DNA from: Pelomonas sp. Root1444
Lineage (GTDB): Bacteria > Pseudomonadota > Gammaproteobacteria > Burkholderiales > Burkholderiaceae_C
Direction of reading: 5' to 3'
Assembly (NCBI RefSeq): GCF_001426885.1
Contig: NZ_LMFP01000003.1
Location: 751,306-815,305 of the forward strand
Length of the DNA: 64,000 nt
Shown piece by piece: positions 26,122 to 34,954 of the stretch (positions are counted from its first letter, which is position 1; every line of letters begins with the position of its first letter). The notes beneath the pieces were generated by a model, which saw only the letters and a list, made by a program, of their open reading frames with translations, was not told the DNA's origin and did no database searches. The translations under genes were made by a program, and so were the position numbers.

Positions 26122-26670
26122 ATGTCCGAGTCCTTCTCCGCTGCCGGCCTGGCCCGCATCCGCCGCCTGGCCTGGATCGTGCGGTTGCTGTGCCTGCTCG
26201 GGGTGGTCGTCATCGGCACCCTGCCGTTCATCTTCTGGGCCGAGCCGGAGTGGGTGGCTGAAATCGCGGCCCGCACCTGGCACCTCAGCAAGCTGCAGCT
26301 CGACCTGGGTTCGCGGCTGTGGGGCCTGGCGGCGTCCATGCTCCCCACGTCGGTCAGCCTGTTCGCGCTGTGGCAGATGTGGTCGCTGTTCGGCTGCTTC
26401 GCTCAGGGCGAGCTGCTCGCGCAGCGCCCGGCCCAGCACCTGCGCCGCCTCGGCCTCGGCCTGTGCGCGCTGGCCGCCGCCCAGCCGCTGGGCCAAACAC
26501 TGGCCATCCTGGCGGTGACCTGGGGCAACCCCAAGGGCGAACGCCAGCTGTGGCTGGGGCTGTCGTCCGACCATTACCTCGCGCTGCTGTTCGGCCTGCT
26601 GCTGCTGGCGCTGGCCCAGGTGCTGCACGAGGCGGCCCGTGTCGCCGATGAAAACGCGGAGTTCGTATGA
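26122..26670 (+). CDS. DUF2975-family membrane protein
   Basis: The 182-residue protein has four predicted membrane segments in the DUF2975 arrangement: LLCLLGVVVIGTLPFIFW, a periplasmic loop, then MLPTSVSLFALWQMWSLFGCFAQGELL, a third pair, and HYLALLFGLLLLALAQVLHEA. DUF2975 genes are regularly paired with a small XRE regulator of the YozG type, as here. The function is unknown; the pair is sometimes viewed as a membrane sensor plus repressor. ATG 26122 follows an AT-rich promoter. Confidence 0.83.
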   Translation: MSESFSAAGLARIRRLAWIVRLLCLLGVVVIGTLPFIFWAEPEWVAEIAARTWHLSKLQLDLGSRLWGLAASMLPTSVSLFALWQMWSLFGCFAQGELLAQRPAQHLRRLGLGLCALAAAQPLGQTLAILAVTWGNPKGERQLWLGLSSDHYLALLFGLLLLALAQVLHEAARVADENAEFV

Positions 26671-26720
26671 GCCCCTCGGCCCGCCAAGCGGCCATCGGCG
26701 CAAGAAAGTGATTCGCTGAC

Positions 26721-26951
26721 ATGCCTATCGTCGTCACCCTCGACGTCATGCTCGCGCGGCGCAAGATGCGCTCGCGCGAGCTGGCCGAGCGCGTCGGCAT
26801 CACTGAAGCGAACCTGTCCCTGCTCAAGAGCGGCAAGGTGCGCGGCGTGCGCTTCGACACCCTGGCCCGCATCTGCGACGTCCTGCAATGCCAGCCCGGC
26901 GACCTGCTCGCCTGGGAACCCGGCCCCGAACCTCCCGACGACTCCGACTGA
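26721..26951 (+). CDS. Small XRE/YozG-type HTH regulator
   Basis: The 76-residue protein consists almost only of a helix-turn-helix: VTLDVMLARRKMRSRELAERVGITEANLSLLKSGKVRGVRFDTLARICDVLQCQPGDLLAW. This is the HTH_26 (YozG) subtype. It lies 50 bp after the DUF2975 gene and probably autoregulates the pair through the TTAC-A-GTAA sites. It is followed by 3 bp and the next gene. Confidence 0.9.
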   Translation: MPIVVTLDVMLARRKMRSRELAERVGITEANLSLLKSGKVRGVRFDTLARICDVLQCQPGDLLAWEPGPEPPDDSD

Positions 26952-26954
26952 TCC

Positions 26955-27689
26955 ATGCGAATCCTTCTCGCCTGCCTGCTGGCCGCCGCCACAGCCACCC
27001 ATGCCCAAACTGCCAACGAAGTCCTGCCTCCGGTGGTGACGGAACTCAAGCGCGACGGCAACGCCTTGCCCTACGCGCAGATCAACAGCCTGCTGACCAA
27101 GCTGCGCCAGCACGGCGAGGGCCTGTTCCGCATGGACTTCAAGGTCGACACCGAGAAGACCAAGCGGCCACTTTCAGAAATCCGCATGGCGGTGCGCAGC
27201 GACGACGCCGACCACCCCATCAAGCTCGACGCCAACGGCCGCTTCGAGCTACCGCTGCTGCCCGAGGCCGAAGCCAAGAGCGCCGACCTCGCGACCAACG
27301 TGGCGAAGGGGCAGATGGCCGTGCGCGGCACGATAGAGCTGACCCTGGCGCCCGAGGCGCTGGACATGGCCAAGGTGCGCCAGATCATGCGCGTGGCCCG
27401 CACGCTGCGCGAGGAGCTGCTGCCCTGGTACCTGCGCTGGCTGTTCCCGCGCATCGACGCGGTGCGCATCTGCAGCCCGACGCCGACCTGGGAGCTGGAA
27501 TGGCGCGAGGACGGGCAGTTGCTGGGGCTGCCACTGCCCCAGGCCGCCAACGAGCGCGATCCCGAGGCCAAGAAGGATGACCCGGCCCGGCTGTGCACGC
27601 TGCTGACCGGCCAGGAGAACTGGCCTGGCAGCGCCCGGCTGTTGGCACCGGCCGGCACCCGCCTGAGCGTGAAGCTGCGGAGCAAATGA
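26955..27689 (+). CDS. Exported protein of unknown function
   Basis: The 244-residue protein has a cleavable signal peptide (MRILLACLLAAATATHAQ). The mature part is soluble, with LLTKLRQHGEGLFRMDFKVD near the start, FELPLLPEAEAKSADLATNVAKG in the middle, and two Cys (VRICSPTPTWELEWRE and LCTLLTGQENW) that could form a disulfide. I do not recognise the family. It is part of an apparent operon with the XRE gene before it and a proline-rich membrane protein after it (4-bp ATGA overlap). Confidence 0.65.
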   Translation: MRILLACLLAAATATHAQTANEVLPPVVTELKRDGNALPYAQINSLLTKLRQHGEGLFRMDFKVDTEKTKRPLSEIRMAVRSDDADHPIKLDANGRFELPLLPEAEAKSADLATNVAKGQMAVRGTIELTLAPEALDMAKVRQIMRVARTLREELLPWYLRWLFPRIDAVRICSPTPTWELEWREDGQLLGLPLPQAANERDPEAKKDDPARLCTLLTGQENWPGSARLLAPAGTRLSVKLRSK

Positions 27690-28348
27690 ACCACCGCTGG
27701 CTGGCCCGCATCCTCGTCGTGGCGCTGCATGCGGCGCTGCTGGCGGCGCTGTGGCTGCACAAGCCGGCGCGCCTGGACGACGGCCGCGACCGGCGGCTGA
27801 CCGCCATCCGCCTCGTGCCACCGCGGCCCGACCCTGCGCCGCGACCGGCGCCACCTCTTCCGCCACGCGCCGCGCCGCGCACCGCCTTGCCGGACCTGCC
27901 GGCCATCGCGCCGCCCGCCTTCAGCACCGAGCCGGAGGCCACCGCCGCCGCGCCGGCGCCCACGGTCGCCGTGCCCCCCGTGCCCCTCACCCCGCCCGCC
28001 GAGCCGCCGCGCACCACGCTGCGGCTGACGCTGCCGCCGGGCTACGCCGCCTCGTCTGCCGCCGCGCGCAACCCCGCGCTCAGCGACCCGCGCAGCAACA
28101 CGCCGCGCCTCACGCTGGAAGACCGCATCGCCGACGCCACCGGCGGCGCCGGGGCGTGGGTGGAGGAGCAGACCAGCGACAACCGCTCCCAGGCCGTCGG
28201 TGCGCTCGGCGAGTACCGCACCGTCATGCGCCGCGGCAATACCTGCGTCGAGATCTTCCGCTCGCGCATCTCCGACACCGACCCGTTCAACGGCAACGTC
28301 GCACCGCGCGCCGGCAAGATGATGGGCAAGCCGTACAAGTGCAGGTGA
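27686..28348 (+). CDS. Membrane-anchored proline-rich protein, unknown function
   Basis: The 220-residue protein has one N-terminal membrane anchor (about residues 9-25), a long Pro/Ala-rich periplasmic linker (about residues 45-115), and a C-terminal module of about 75 residues with two Cys (NTCVEIFRSRISDTDPFNG ... YKCR). The layout recalls TonB or TolA, but no TonB C-terminal motif is visible. It is coupled to the preceding exported protein by ATGA. Confidence 0.6.
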   Translation: MNHRWLARILVVALHAALLAALWLHKPARLDDGRDRRLTAIRLVPPRPDPAPRPAPPLPPRAAPRTALPDLPAIAPPAFSTEPEATAAAPAPTVAVPPVPLTPPAEPPRTTLRLTLPPGYAASSAAARNPALSDPRSNTPRLTLEDRIADATGGAGAWVEEQTSDNRSQAVGALGEYRTVMRRGNTCVEIFRSRISDTDPFNGNVAPRAGKMMGKPYKCR

Positions 28349-28450
28349 GCGCCGGGCTCGGCCCCGGCCCCGCTCGGCGAAGGCCCGCAACGCGCGAGGC
28401 CTTGGCTTGTTTCCTAGACTGCGCGAGTTCCGGCCTGACCGCTCACCACC

Positions 28451-29086
28451 ATGCCCTTTTCCACCTGGCTGCTCTTCTGCAGCGTCGCCCTGCTCGCCAC
28501 CTTCGCGCCCGGCCCGGGCGTGCTGCTGGCCATCTCCAACTCGGTGGCCGTCGGCCCGCGGCAGACGGCGTTCAGCTCGCTGGGCAACGCGGCGGGCCTG
28601 TTCATCGTCTCGGGCGCGGCGACCGCGGGCATGGGCGCGCTGCTGGCCGTGTCGGCCTCCGGCTTCCTGATCGTGAAGGCGGTGGGCGCCGCCTATCTCG
28701 TCTACCTGGGCATCAGACAGTGGCGCAGCGCGCCGCAGCCGCTGGCGGCCGCATCCACGTCAGCGGCGCAGCCGCACACGGCCGGCCGGCTGTTCCTGCA
28801 AGGCCTGGGTGTCGCGGTCACCAATCCGAAGGCCATCCTGTTCTTCACAGCACTGTTCCCACAGTTCCTGACGCCCGGCGCGCCGCTGCTGCCGCAGACC
28901 TTGCTGCTGACGGCCACCTTCACCGCGCTGGCTCTCATCTCGCATGCGTTCTACGTCGGCCTGTTCCGCAGCCTGCGGCGGTTCCTGACCGAGGCGCGGC
29001 ACATGCGGCTCTTCAACCGCGTCTCGGGCGGCCTCTTCGTGCTGCTGGGCTTGAGCCTGCTGAGGCTACGCAACCGCGCCGCCTGA
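28451..29086 (+). CDS. LysE/RhtB-family amino-acid exporter
   Basis: The 211-residue protein has six predicted membrane segments with family features FAPGPGVLLAISNSVAVGPRQTAFSSLGNAAGLF and a second-half FLQGLGVAVTNPKAILFFTALFPQF. It exports amino acids or derivatives such as homoserine lactone; the substrate is not readable. Its 3' end overlaps the convergent acyl-CoA synthetase gene by 21 bp. Confidence 0.9.
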   Translation: MPFSTWLLFCSVALLATFAPGPGVLLAISNSVAVGPRQTAFSSLGNAAGLFIVSGAATAGMGALLAVSASGFLIVKAVGAAYLVYLGIRQWRSAPQPLAAASTSAAQPHTAGRLFLQGLGVAVTNPKAILFFTALFPQFLTPGAPLLPQTLLLTATFTALALISHAFYVGLFRSLRRFLTEARHMRLFNRVSGGLFVLLGLSLLRLRNRAA

Positions 29087-30763
29087 CGCGCGCGCCTGCT
29101 CGCGCAGCCGCAGCACCCGGCGCTGCACCTTGCCGGTGGTCGTCATCGGCAGCGCGTCGATGAATTCGATTTCCTTGGGGTATTCGTAGGGCGCCAGCCG
29201 CGCCTTGACGTGGGCCTGCAGCGCGTCGACGAGCGCCGCGTCGCCCGCATGCCCCGGCGCCAGCACGACATACGCCTTCACCAGTGCACCGCGCTCGGCG
29301 TCGGGCTTGGGCACGACGGCCGCGTTGGCGACGGCGGGGTGCTTGAGCAGGCAGTTCTCGATCTCGCCGGGCCCGATGCGGTAGCCGGCGCTCTTGAACA
29401 CGTCGTCGGCGCGGCCTTCGTACCAGAGCGTGCCGTCGCTGTCGCTGCGGGCGAGGTCGCCGGTGCGGCACCAGCTGTCGCCGGGGTCGCCGGTGAACTT
29501 CGCCTTCGTCGCGGCTTCGTTGTTCCAGTAGCCGAGGAAGAACACCGGGTCCGGCACGCCGTGGCGGTCGCGTGCATGCACGGCGACTTCGCCGGTTTCT
29601 CCAGGCGCGCATTCGCGGCCTTCGTCGTCGATGACGGCCACGCGGTGTCCCGGGTAGGCGCGGCCCATGCTGCCCGGCTTGGCCGGCCATAGCCGCTGGC
29701 AGTTGCCGACGACGTAGTTCATCTCGGTCTGGCCGAACATCTCGTTAACGGGCACGCCCAAAGCGTCGCGGCACCAGCTGAACACGGCGTCGCCCACGGC
29801 CTCGCCGGCGCTCATCAGCGCGCGCAGCTTGAGACCGTGGCGCTGCGGGCGGGGCTCGGCCTTCATCATGGCCTTGAGCGCCGTGGGGAAGAGGAAGGCG
29901 TGCGTGACCCCATGCACGGCCATCAGCTCGAACGCCTTGGCCGCGGAGAAGCGGCCCTGCCACGCCACGATGGGGCGGCCAAAGTAGAGCGTCGGCAGCA
30001 AGGCGTCCATCAGCCCGCCGGTCCACGCCCAGTCGGCAGGGCTCCAGAAGACGGCGTCGCTGGGCTGCGCCGGATTGAAAGGATCGAAGCCGAACCAGTT
30101 CTGGCTCGCAACGAAGCCGGTCAGGTTGCCGACCAGCGCCCGCTGCGGGATCAGCGCGCCCTTGGGGTTGCCGGTGGTGCCGCTGGTGTAGATCAGGATG
30201 GCCGGGTCGCCTGCGCGGGTGGCCACCGGCTTGAAGCGCGCCTCCTCGGCCTGCAGCGCCGCCATCCACGGCAGTTCATCGCCCGCCACGTCGCAGTCGC
30301 CGACGACCAGCGTGCGGCGCAGCGACGGGCAGTCGGCCTTGGCCTCGCGCAGCGCGGGCAGCACGTCGCAGGCGGCGATGGCGAGCACGGCGCCGCTGTC
30401 CTGCAGCCGGTAGGCCAGCGCCTCGGCACCGAACAGCATGGACAGCGGCATCGCCACCGCGCCGATCTGCTGGATGGCGATGTGGGCGACGGCGGTCTCG
30501 AAGCGCTGCGGCAGCACGATGGCCACGCGGTGGCCGCGGCGCACGCCCTGGTTCAGCAGCGCATTGGACAGGCGGTTGGCGGCGCGCTGCAGCTGCGCAT
30601 AGCTGTACTGCGCGCGGCAGCCGCTCTCGCTGTCGAAATGGATGGCGGTGGCCTTGGGCGTCTCCCGCGCCCAGCGGCCGCAGCAGGCCTCGGCGATGTT
30701 GAAGTCGTCGGGCACCTGCCAGCGGAAGGCGGCATGCAGCTGCGCGTAACGGTCTTCCGCCAT
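29066..30763 (-). CDS. AMP-dependent acyl-CoA synthetase (medium-chain/acetyl-CoA synthetase type)
   Basis: The 565-residue ANL enzyme activates a carboxylic acid with ATP and CoA. It shows the P-loop-like IYTSGTTGNPKGAL at about residues 190-203, the A5 motif NEMFGQTEMNYVV, the A7-A8 region GDSWCRTGDLARSDSDGTLWYEGRADDVFKSAGYRIGP, and the catalytic Lys in TTTGKVQRR near the C-terminus. The GWxx-type MACS layout suggests medium-chain or aromatic acids. Confidence 0.9.
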   Translation of the reverse strand: MAEDRYAQLHAAFRWQVPDDFNIAEACCGRWARETPKATAIHFDSESGCRAQYSYAQLQRAANRLSNALLNQGVRRGHRVAIVLPQRFETAVAHIAIQQIGAVAMPLSMLFGAEALAYRLQDSGAVLAIAACDVLPALREAKADCPSLRRTLVVGDCDVAGDELPWMAALQAEEARFKPVATRAGDPAILIYTSGTTGNPKGALIPQRALVGNLTGFVASQNWFGFDPFNPAQPSDAVFWSPADWAWTGGLMDALLPTLYFGRPIVAWQGRFSAAKAFELMAVHGVTHAFLFPTALKAMMKAEPRPQRHGLKLRALMSAGEAVGDAVFSWCRDALGVPVNEMFGQTEMNYVVGNCQRLWPAKPGSMGRAYPGHRVAVIDDEGRECAPGETGEVAVHARDRHGVPDPVFFLGYWNNEAATKAKFTGDPGDSWCRTGDLARSDSDGTLWYEGRADDVFKSAGYRIGPGEIENCLLKHPAVANAAVVPKPDAERGALVKAYVVLAPGHAGDAALVDALQAHVKARLAPYEYPKEIEFIDALPMTTTGKVQRRVLRLREQARASGGAVA

Positions 30764-30852
30764 GGGAGTACCCCGGTTGGGACAAGGGGGCGAATGCTAG
30801 CCAGCAGCGCCTGCCCGGGGCTCATGGATTGCCCGGAGACCGGGCGGCCGGG

Positions 30853-31374
30853 TCAACCCAGCAGGGTCGACCACATGCTGGGGCGGTCGCCATCGGCGTA
30901 ACGCTCCAACGCCTCGCCGCTGAGGCGGCAGATGCGCCAGTCGGCCAGCACCTCGGCGCCCAGCTTCTCGTAGAAGCGGATGGCGTCTTCGTTCCAGTCC
31001 AGCACCGTCCAGTCGAAGCGGCCATAGCCGCGCTCGCAGGCCAGCTGAGCCAGCTGGATGATCAGCGCGCGGCCCAGGCCGCTGCGGCGGTGGGCCGGGC
31101 GCACATAGAGATCTTCCAGATAGAGGCCAGGCTTGGCCAGGAAGGTCGAAAAGTTGGTGAAGTACAGCGCGAAGGCCACCACCTCGCCGTCGATCTCCCC
31201 CACCATGCACTCCACCGCCGGCCGGTCGCCGAACAGGTGGGGCTCGAGCTTCTGGGGCGTCACCTCGAGCAGATGGCTGAGGTTCTCGAACTCGGCGAGT
31301 TCGCCGATTAGTAGAACGATGGCGTCAAGGTCGCGCGGCTCGGCGGCGCGGATGTCGTGTTGAGGTGCGGGCAT
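30853..31374 (-). CDS. GNAT-family N-acetyltransferase
   Basis: The 173-residue protein has a GNAT fold: IRAAEPRDLDAIVLLIGELAEFE at the start, EIDGEVVAFALYFTNFSTFLAKPGLYLEDLYVRPAHRRSGLG (motif A with R-x2-G-x-G), and DWNEDAIRFYEKLGAEVL. The spermine/spermidine-acetyltransferase-like subgroup is suggested by FLAKPGLYLEDLYV, but the substrate is unproven. It is divergent from the next hydrolase gene, whose start is 45 bp away. Confidence 0.88.
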   Translation of the reverse strand: MPAPQHDIRAAEPRDLDAIVLLIGELAEFENLSHLLEVTPQKLEPHLFGDRPAVECMVGEIDGEVVAFALYFTNFSTFLAKPGLYLEDLYVRPAHRRSGLGRALIIQLAQLACERGYGRFDWTVLDWNEDAIRFYEKLGAEVLADWRICRLSGEALERYADGDRPSMWSTLLG

Positions 31375-31385
31375 GGTGGGCCGCA

Positions 31386-31413
31386 TTGTCGACGCACTGC
31401 CGTCGCCTACAGT
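31386..31413 (+). promoter_or_regulatory. Likely sigma-70 promoter of the alpha/beta hydrolase
   Basis: TTGTCG (31386-31391), a 16-bp spacer and TACAGT (31408-31413) lie 6 bp before ATG 31420, which implies a leaderless or near-leaderless message. TACAGT in the same position precedes the helicase start at 21530. Confidence 0.4.
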
Positions 31414-31419
31414 GGGGAC

Positions 31420-32316
31420 ATGCCCGATGTCTACACCCCGCGCCGCCTGCACCGCGACGAATTCCTGAGCCTGCGCGGCTTGCGCCACCACATCCTGCGC
31501 TGGGGCGAACCCCGGGCCGGCCAGCCGCCACTGGTCATGGTGCATGGCTGGATGGACGTGGGCGCCTCCTTCCAGTTCGTCGTCGACGCCTTGCGGGCCG
31601 AGCGCGAAATCATCGCGCTGGACTGGCGCGGGTTCGGCCTCAGCGACACGACCGGCGCCGACTGCTACTGGTTCCCCGACTACCTCGGCGACCTCGACGC
31701 GCTGCTCGACGCCGTCAGCCCCGCCGCGCCGGTGGACCTGCTCGGCCACAGCATGGGCGGCAACGTCGCGATGAGCTATGCCGGCGTGCGCCCGCAGCGC
31801 GTGCGCCGCCTCGTCAACCTCGAAGGCTTCGGCATGCCCGACGTGTCGCCCGCCGCCGCGCCCGAGCGCCTTGCCAAATGGCTGGACGAACTGAAGGACC
31901 CGCCCACGCTGCGCCCCTACGCCACGCTGGCCGACGTGGCCGAACGGCTGCGCAAGAACAACCCGCGCCTGACCGCCGCCAAGGCCGCCTGGCTGGCCGG
32001 CCACTGGGCGCGAGAGACGCCGGAGGGCTTCCAGCTCAATGCCGACCCGGCCCACAAGCTGGCCAACCCCATGCTCTACCGCAAGGCCGAGGTGCTGGCT
32101 TGCTGGCAGCGCATCACGGCGCCCACGCTGTGGGTCGAGGGCAGCGACGACCAGCTGACGCGCTTCTGGGGCAGCCGCTACCCGCGCGAGGACTTCGAAG
32201 CCCGGCTCGCGCTGGTGCCGGGTCTTGCGCGCACCGTGCTGCAGGACGCGGGCCACATGCTGCACCACGACCAGCCCGAGGCGCTGGCCGCCGTGCTGGA
32301 GCCGTTCCTGGCCTGA
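31420..32316 (+). CDS. Alpha/beta-fold hydrolase
   Basis: The 298-residue soluble enzyme has PLVMVHGWMDVGASF (oxyanion region), LDWRGFGLSD, the nucleophile elbow LLGHSMGGNVA (Ser at about 114), an Asp in WVEGSDDQLT and the catalytic His in DAGHMLHHDQPEAL. No signal peptide. Substrate unknown; the fold is close to haloperoxidase or epoxide-hydrolase-like esterases. Confidence 0.87.
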   Translation: MPDVYTPRRLHRDEFLSLRGLRHHILRWGEPRAGQPPLVMVHGWMDVGASFQFVVDALRAEREIIALDWRGFGLSDTTGADCYWFPDYLGDLDALLDAVSPAAPVDLLGHSMGGNVAMSYAGVRPQRVRRLVNLEGFGMPDVSPAAAPERLAKWLDELKDPPTLRPYATLADVAERLRKNNPRLTAAKAAWLAGHWARETPEGFQLNADPAHKLANPMLYRKAEVLACWQRITAPTLWVEGSDDQLTRFWGSRYPREDFEARLALVPGLARTVLQDAGHMLHHDQPEALAAVLEPFLA

Positions 32317-32568
32317 TCAGCCGCGCGGGGCACCGGCTTCGGCGTCCAGACGGGCCATCGCGCGCGCGTAGACGATGACGATGGCGCAAAAGCCCAGCAG
32401 CGCGCCCTGCGAGGCCAGCCAGAAGGCCAGCGGCCAACCGGAGACCTCCAGGCTGAGCTCGCTCGCGAACAGCACCGGCACGAAAGCCACCACCGCCCAG
32501 GCCAGCAGCAGCCAGGCGGTCAGGCGGCGCGTGCGGCGCCAGTAGTCGTCACGGGTGGGAGCTGTCAC
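32317..32568 (-). CDS. DUF4212-type small subunit of a sodium:solute symporter, orphan
   Basis: The 83-residue protein has two membrane segments: YWRRTRRLTAWLLLAWAVVAFVPVLF and GWPLAFWLASQGALLGFCAIVIVYARAM. This is the DUF4212 pattern that normally precedes the large SSS subunit (ActP/acetate-permease type) in the same operon. Here the downstream position is taken by a convergent hydrolase, so the large subunit is missing. The start is taken as GTG 32568, right after CAGAAT-GGGCGC, a -10-like hexamer; ATG 32586 is the alternative. Confidence 0.75.
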   Translation of the reverse strand: MTAPTRDDYWRRTRRLTAWLLLAWAVVAFVPVLFASELSLEVSGWPLAFWLASQGALLGFCAIVIVYARAMARLDAEAGAPRG

Positions 32569-32624
32569 GCGCCCATTCTGGCGCATGAGAAAATCCGCGC
32601 TTTGCCAAAGCGTCCCCCTCTGTC

Positions 32625-33729
32625 ATGGACATCGAACACATCAACCAAATCGGCAACATGCTTGCCGACCTCTCAGCGCGCACCGACGCGCTAAGGGGGT
32701 ATCTTTGACTTCGACCGCAAAGCACTGCGACTGAACGAAGTCAACGCCTCGCTCGAGAACCCCAACGTCTGGAACGACCCCAAGCGGGCCCAGGAACTGG
32801 GCAAGGAAAAGCGCACGCTGGAGGGCGTGGTCGAGACGATCACGATGCTGACCAGCTCGCTGGCCGACAACGCCGAGCTCTTCGAGATGAGCAAGGAGGA
32901 AGGCGACGAGACCGGCATGCTGGCCATCGAGGCGGACGCTGGCAACCTGCGCGCCAAGATCGAGGAACTCGAGTTCCGCCGCATGTTCAACAACCCGGCC
33001 GACCCGCTGAACTGCTTCGTCGACATCCAGGCCGGCGCTGGCGGCACCGAGGCCTGCGACTGGGCCGGCATGCTGCTGCGCCAGTACCTGAAGTACTGCG
33101 AGCGCAAGGGCTTCAAGGCCACGCTGGAAGACGAGACGCCGGGCGACGTGGCCGGCATCAAGAGCGCGACCATCAAGGTGGAAGGCGAGTACGCCTTCGG
33201 CCTGCTGCGCACCGAGACCGGCGTGCACCGCCTGGTGCGCAAGTCGCCGTTCGACAGCAGCGGCGGCCGCCACACCTCGTTCGCGTCGCTGTTCGTCTAC
33301 CCGGAAGTGGACGACTCGATCGAGATCGACATCAACCCGGCCGACGTGCGCACCGACACCTTCCGCGCCAGCGGTGCCGGCGGCCAGCACATCAACAAGA
33401 CCGACTCGGCGGTGCGCCTGACGCACATCCCGACCGGCATCGTCGTGCAGTGCCAGGACGGCCGCAGCCAGCACAGCAACCGCGACGTGGCCTGGAAGCG
33501 CCTGCGCTCGCGGCTGTACGACCATGAAATGCGCAAGCGCATGGAAGAGCAGCAGAAGCTGGAGGACACCAAGACCGACGTCGGCTGGGGCCACCAGATC
33601 CGCAGTTATGTGCTGGACCAGAGCCGCATCAAGGACCTGCGCACCAACTACGAAACGTCTGCGACGCAGAAGGTGCTGGACGGCGATCTCGATCCGTTCA
33701 TCACCGAGTCGCTCAAGCAAGGCGTTTGA
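32625..33729 (+). CDS. prfB: Peptide chain release factor 2, with programmed +1 frameshift
   Basis: RF2 recognises UGA and UAA stop codons and triggers peptide release. The reading frame starts at ATG 32625, runs 27 codons to CTT at 32703-32705, meets an in-frame TGA at 32706-32708 and continues after a +1 shift at GAC 32707. An internal Shine-Dalgarno-like AGGGGG (32694-32699) lies just upstream, giving the canonical AGGGGG-TAT-CTT-TGA-C site. The full product is 367 residues. The downstream part shows the SPF anticodon-like motif (KSPFDSSGG) and the catalytic GGQ ([20 protein letters not shown]). It is not a pseudogene. Confidence 0.96.
32694..32709 (+). promoter_or_regulatory. Programmed +1 frameshift site of prfB
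   Basis: AGGGGGTATCTTTGAC: the slippery CTT codon is followed by TGA and C, with a Shine-Dalgarno-like AGGGGG three bases before CTT. When RF2 is scarce, the ribosome pauses at UGA and shifts, which restores RF2 synthesis. Confidence 0.95.
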
Positions 33730-33748
33730 AGCTAACCGGGGCAGACAC

Positions 33749-34954
33749 ATGTATCTCAAGTCCGCGCGAATCCGGCACTACAAGAGCCTTGATGATCTCG
33801 AGCTTCGTTTCGAGCGCGGAGTGACGCTGATCGTCGGACCCAATGCTTCGGGCAAGAGCAACATCATCGACGCGCTTCGCTTTGTGCATGACGCCGTCAC
33901 CGATGGCCTGGAGCACGCCGTCTCGACGCGTGACGGCATTACGCGTATTCGGCAGTATTCCAAGTCGAAACCCTATAAGGTCTCCCTGAGTCTGTGCTTT
34001 GATCCCCAAGACGAAGACAAGGAGGCTGACGAGCTGGACTATTCCTTTTCGTTGGCGTCCAAGGAAGGCGGTAACTACATCGTCGACAGCGAAGGCGGTT
34101 TCATCGGCAATCTGTCAGCCAGGCACACCCGCGCGAAGAGTGACGAGCCGGCGACGCCTCAGCCCATTCGGCTAAAGCGCGACCCCGGCGGCCGCTATTC
34201 GATCGTGCCGTTGTGGGAAGGATCTCAAGTCGCTGCGACTGACCAGCTAGCCATGGCGATGAACGGCCCCGCCGGCGCCGTTGCTGTGTTTGATTCAAAC
34301 TCGATCCCTGCCTTCGTCAGTGACTGGAATTACTACGCGCTGTATCCGAACACGCTCCGCGGCCTTTCGCCGCCCGAGCGCGATGGTCGCCTGAATGAGT
34401 CAGGCAAAAACTACGCGTCGGTCATCAAACAGTTGAAGCGGACCAAGGCCGGCAAGGAGGCGCTGAGCCGCATCTACGAAACGATGCAGGAGATCGTGCC
34501 CGCCTTCCGGGAAGTATCCGTCAGCACGGTGGGCGGCTTTCTCGTCCCCAAGTTCCGTTTTTCGATCGACGGCCAATCGGTGGACTACGACGCCATCCAG
34601 TTGTCCGATGGAACGTTGCGCGTGTTTGGCCTTCTGCTGGCGCTGTACCAGGTGCCGGCCCCGCGTCTGCTATTGATCGAAGAGCCCGAACAGAACGTGC
34701 AGCCCGGCGTGCTGGCCGTGCTAGCTGATGCATTCAGGGAGGCATCAACACGCACTCAGATTATTGTCACCACGCACAGTCCTAATTTCGTTGATCACTT
34801 CTCGCCAGAAGAAGTCAGAGTCACGAGTTCGCGCCGCGGCGCCACCGTCATTGCCCCGATCAAGGCCTCTCAGAAGCGTGCGGTGCAGAAGCACCTCCTG
34901 TCGCTCAGTGAGTTCATGCTCGCCGAGGGCCTGGTTCCCGAAGGCGTGGAATGA
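33749..34954 (+). CDS. OLD/RecF-like AAA ATPase (AAA_21/AAA_15), first gene of a two-gene module
   Basis: The 401-residue protein has an ABC-type ATPase built into one chain: an N-terminal strand motif YLKSARIRHYKSLDDLEL, Walker A GPNASGKSN (residues 30-38), a long insert (about 85-270), the signature-like LSDGTLRVFGLLLAL, Walker B LLLIEEPEQNVQPG, and an H-loop VTTHSPNFVD. Such ATPases with a separate TOPRIM partner form anti-phage systems (PARIS, AbiL-like, two-gene OLD). The gene overlaps its partner by 4 bp. Base composition is visibly less GC-rich than its neighbours, and it follows prfB by 19 bp. The defence role is inference. Confidence 0.88.
   Translation: MYLKSARIRHYKSLDDLELRFERGVTLIVGPNASGKSNIIDALRFVHDAVTDGLEHAVSTRDGITRIRQYSKSKPYKVSLSLCFDPQDEDKEADELDYSFSLASKEGGNYIVDSEGGFIGNLSARHTRAKSDEPATPQPIRLKRDPGGRYSIVPLWEGSQVAATDQLAMAMNGPAGAVAVFDSNSIPAFVSDWNYYALYPNTLRGLSPPERDGRLNESGKNYASVIKQLKRTKAGKEALSRIYETMQEIVPAFREVSVSTVGGFLVPKFRFSIDGQSVDYDAIQLSDGTLRVFGLLLALYQVPAPRLLLIEEPEQNVQPGVLAVLADAFREASTRTQIIVTTHSPNFVDHFSPEEVRVTSSRRGATVIAPIKASQKRAVQKHLLSLSEFMLAEGLVPEGVE

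Noticed and set aside
32625..32708. In-frame stop in prfB suggesting a pseudogene
   Set aside because: The CTT-TGA-C context with an upstream AGGGGG is the known programmed +1 frameshift, and the rest of RF2 is intact.
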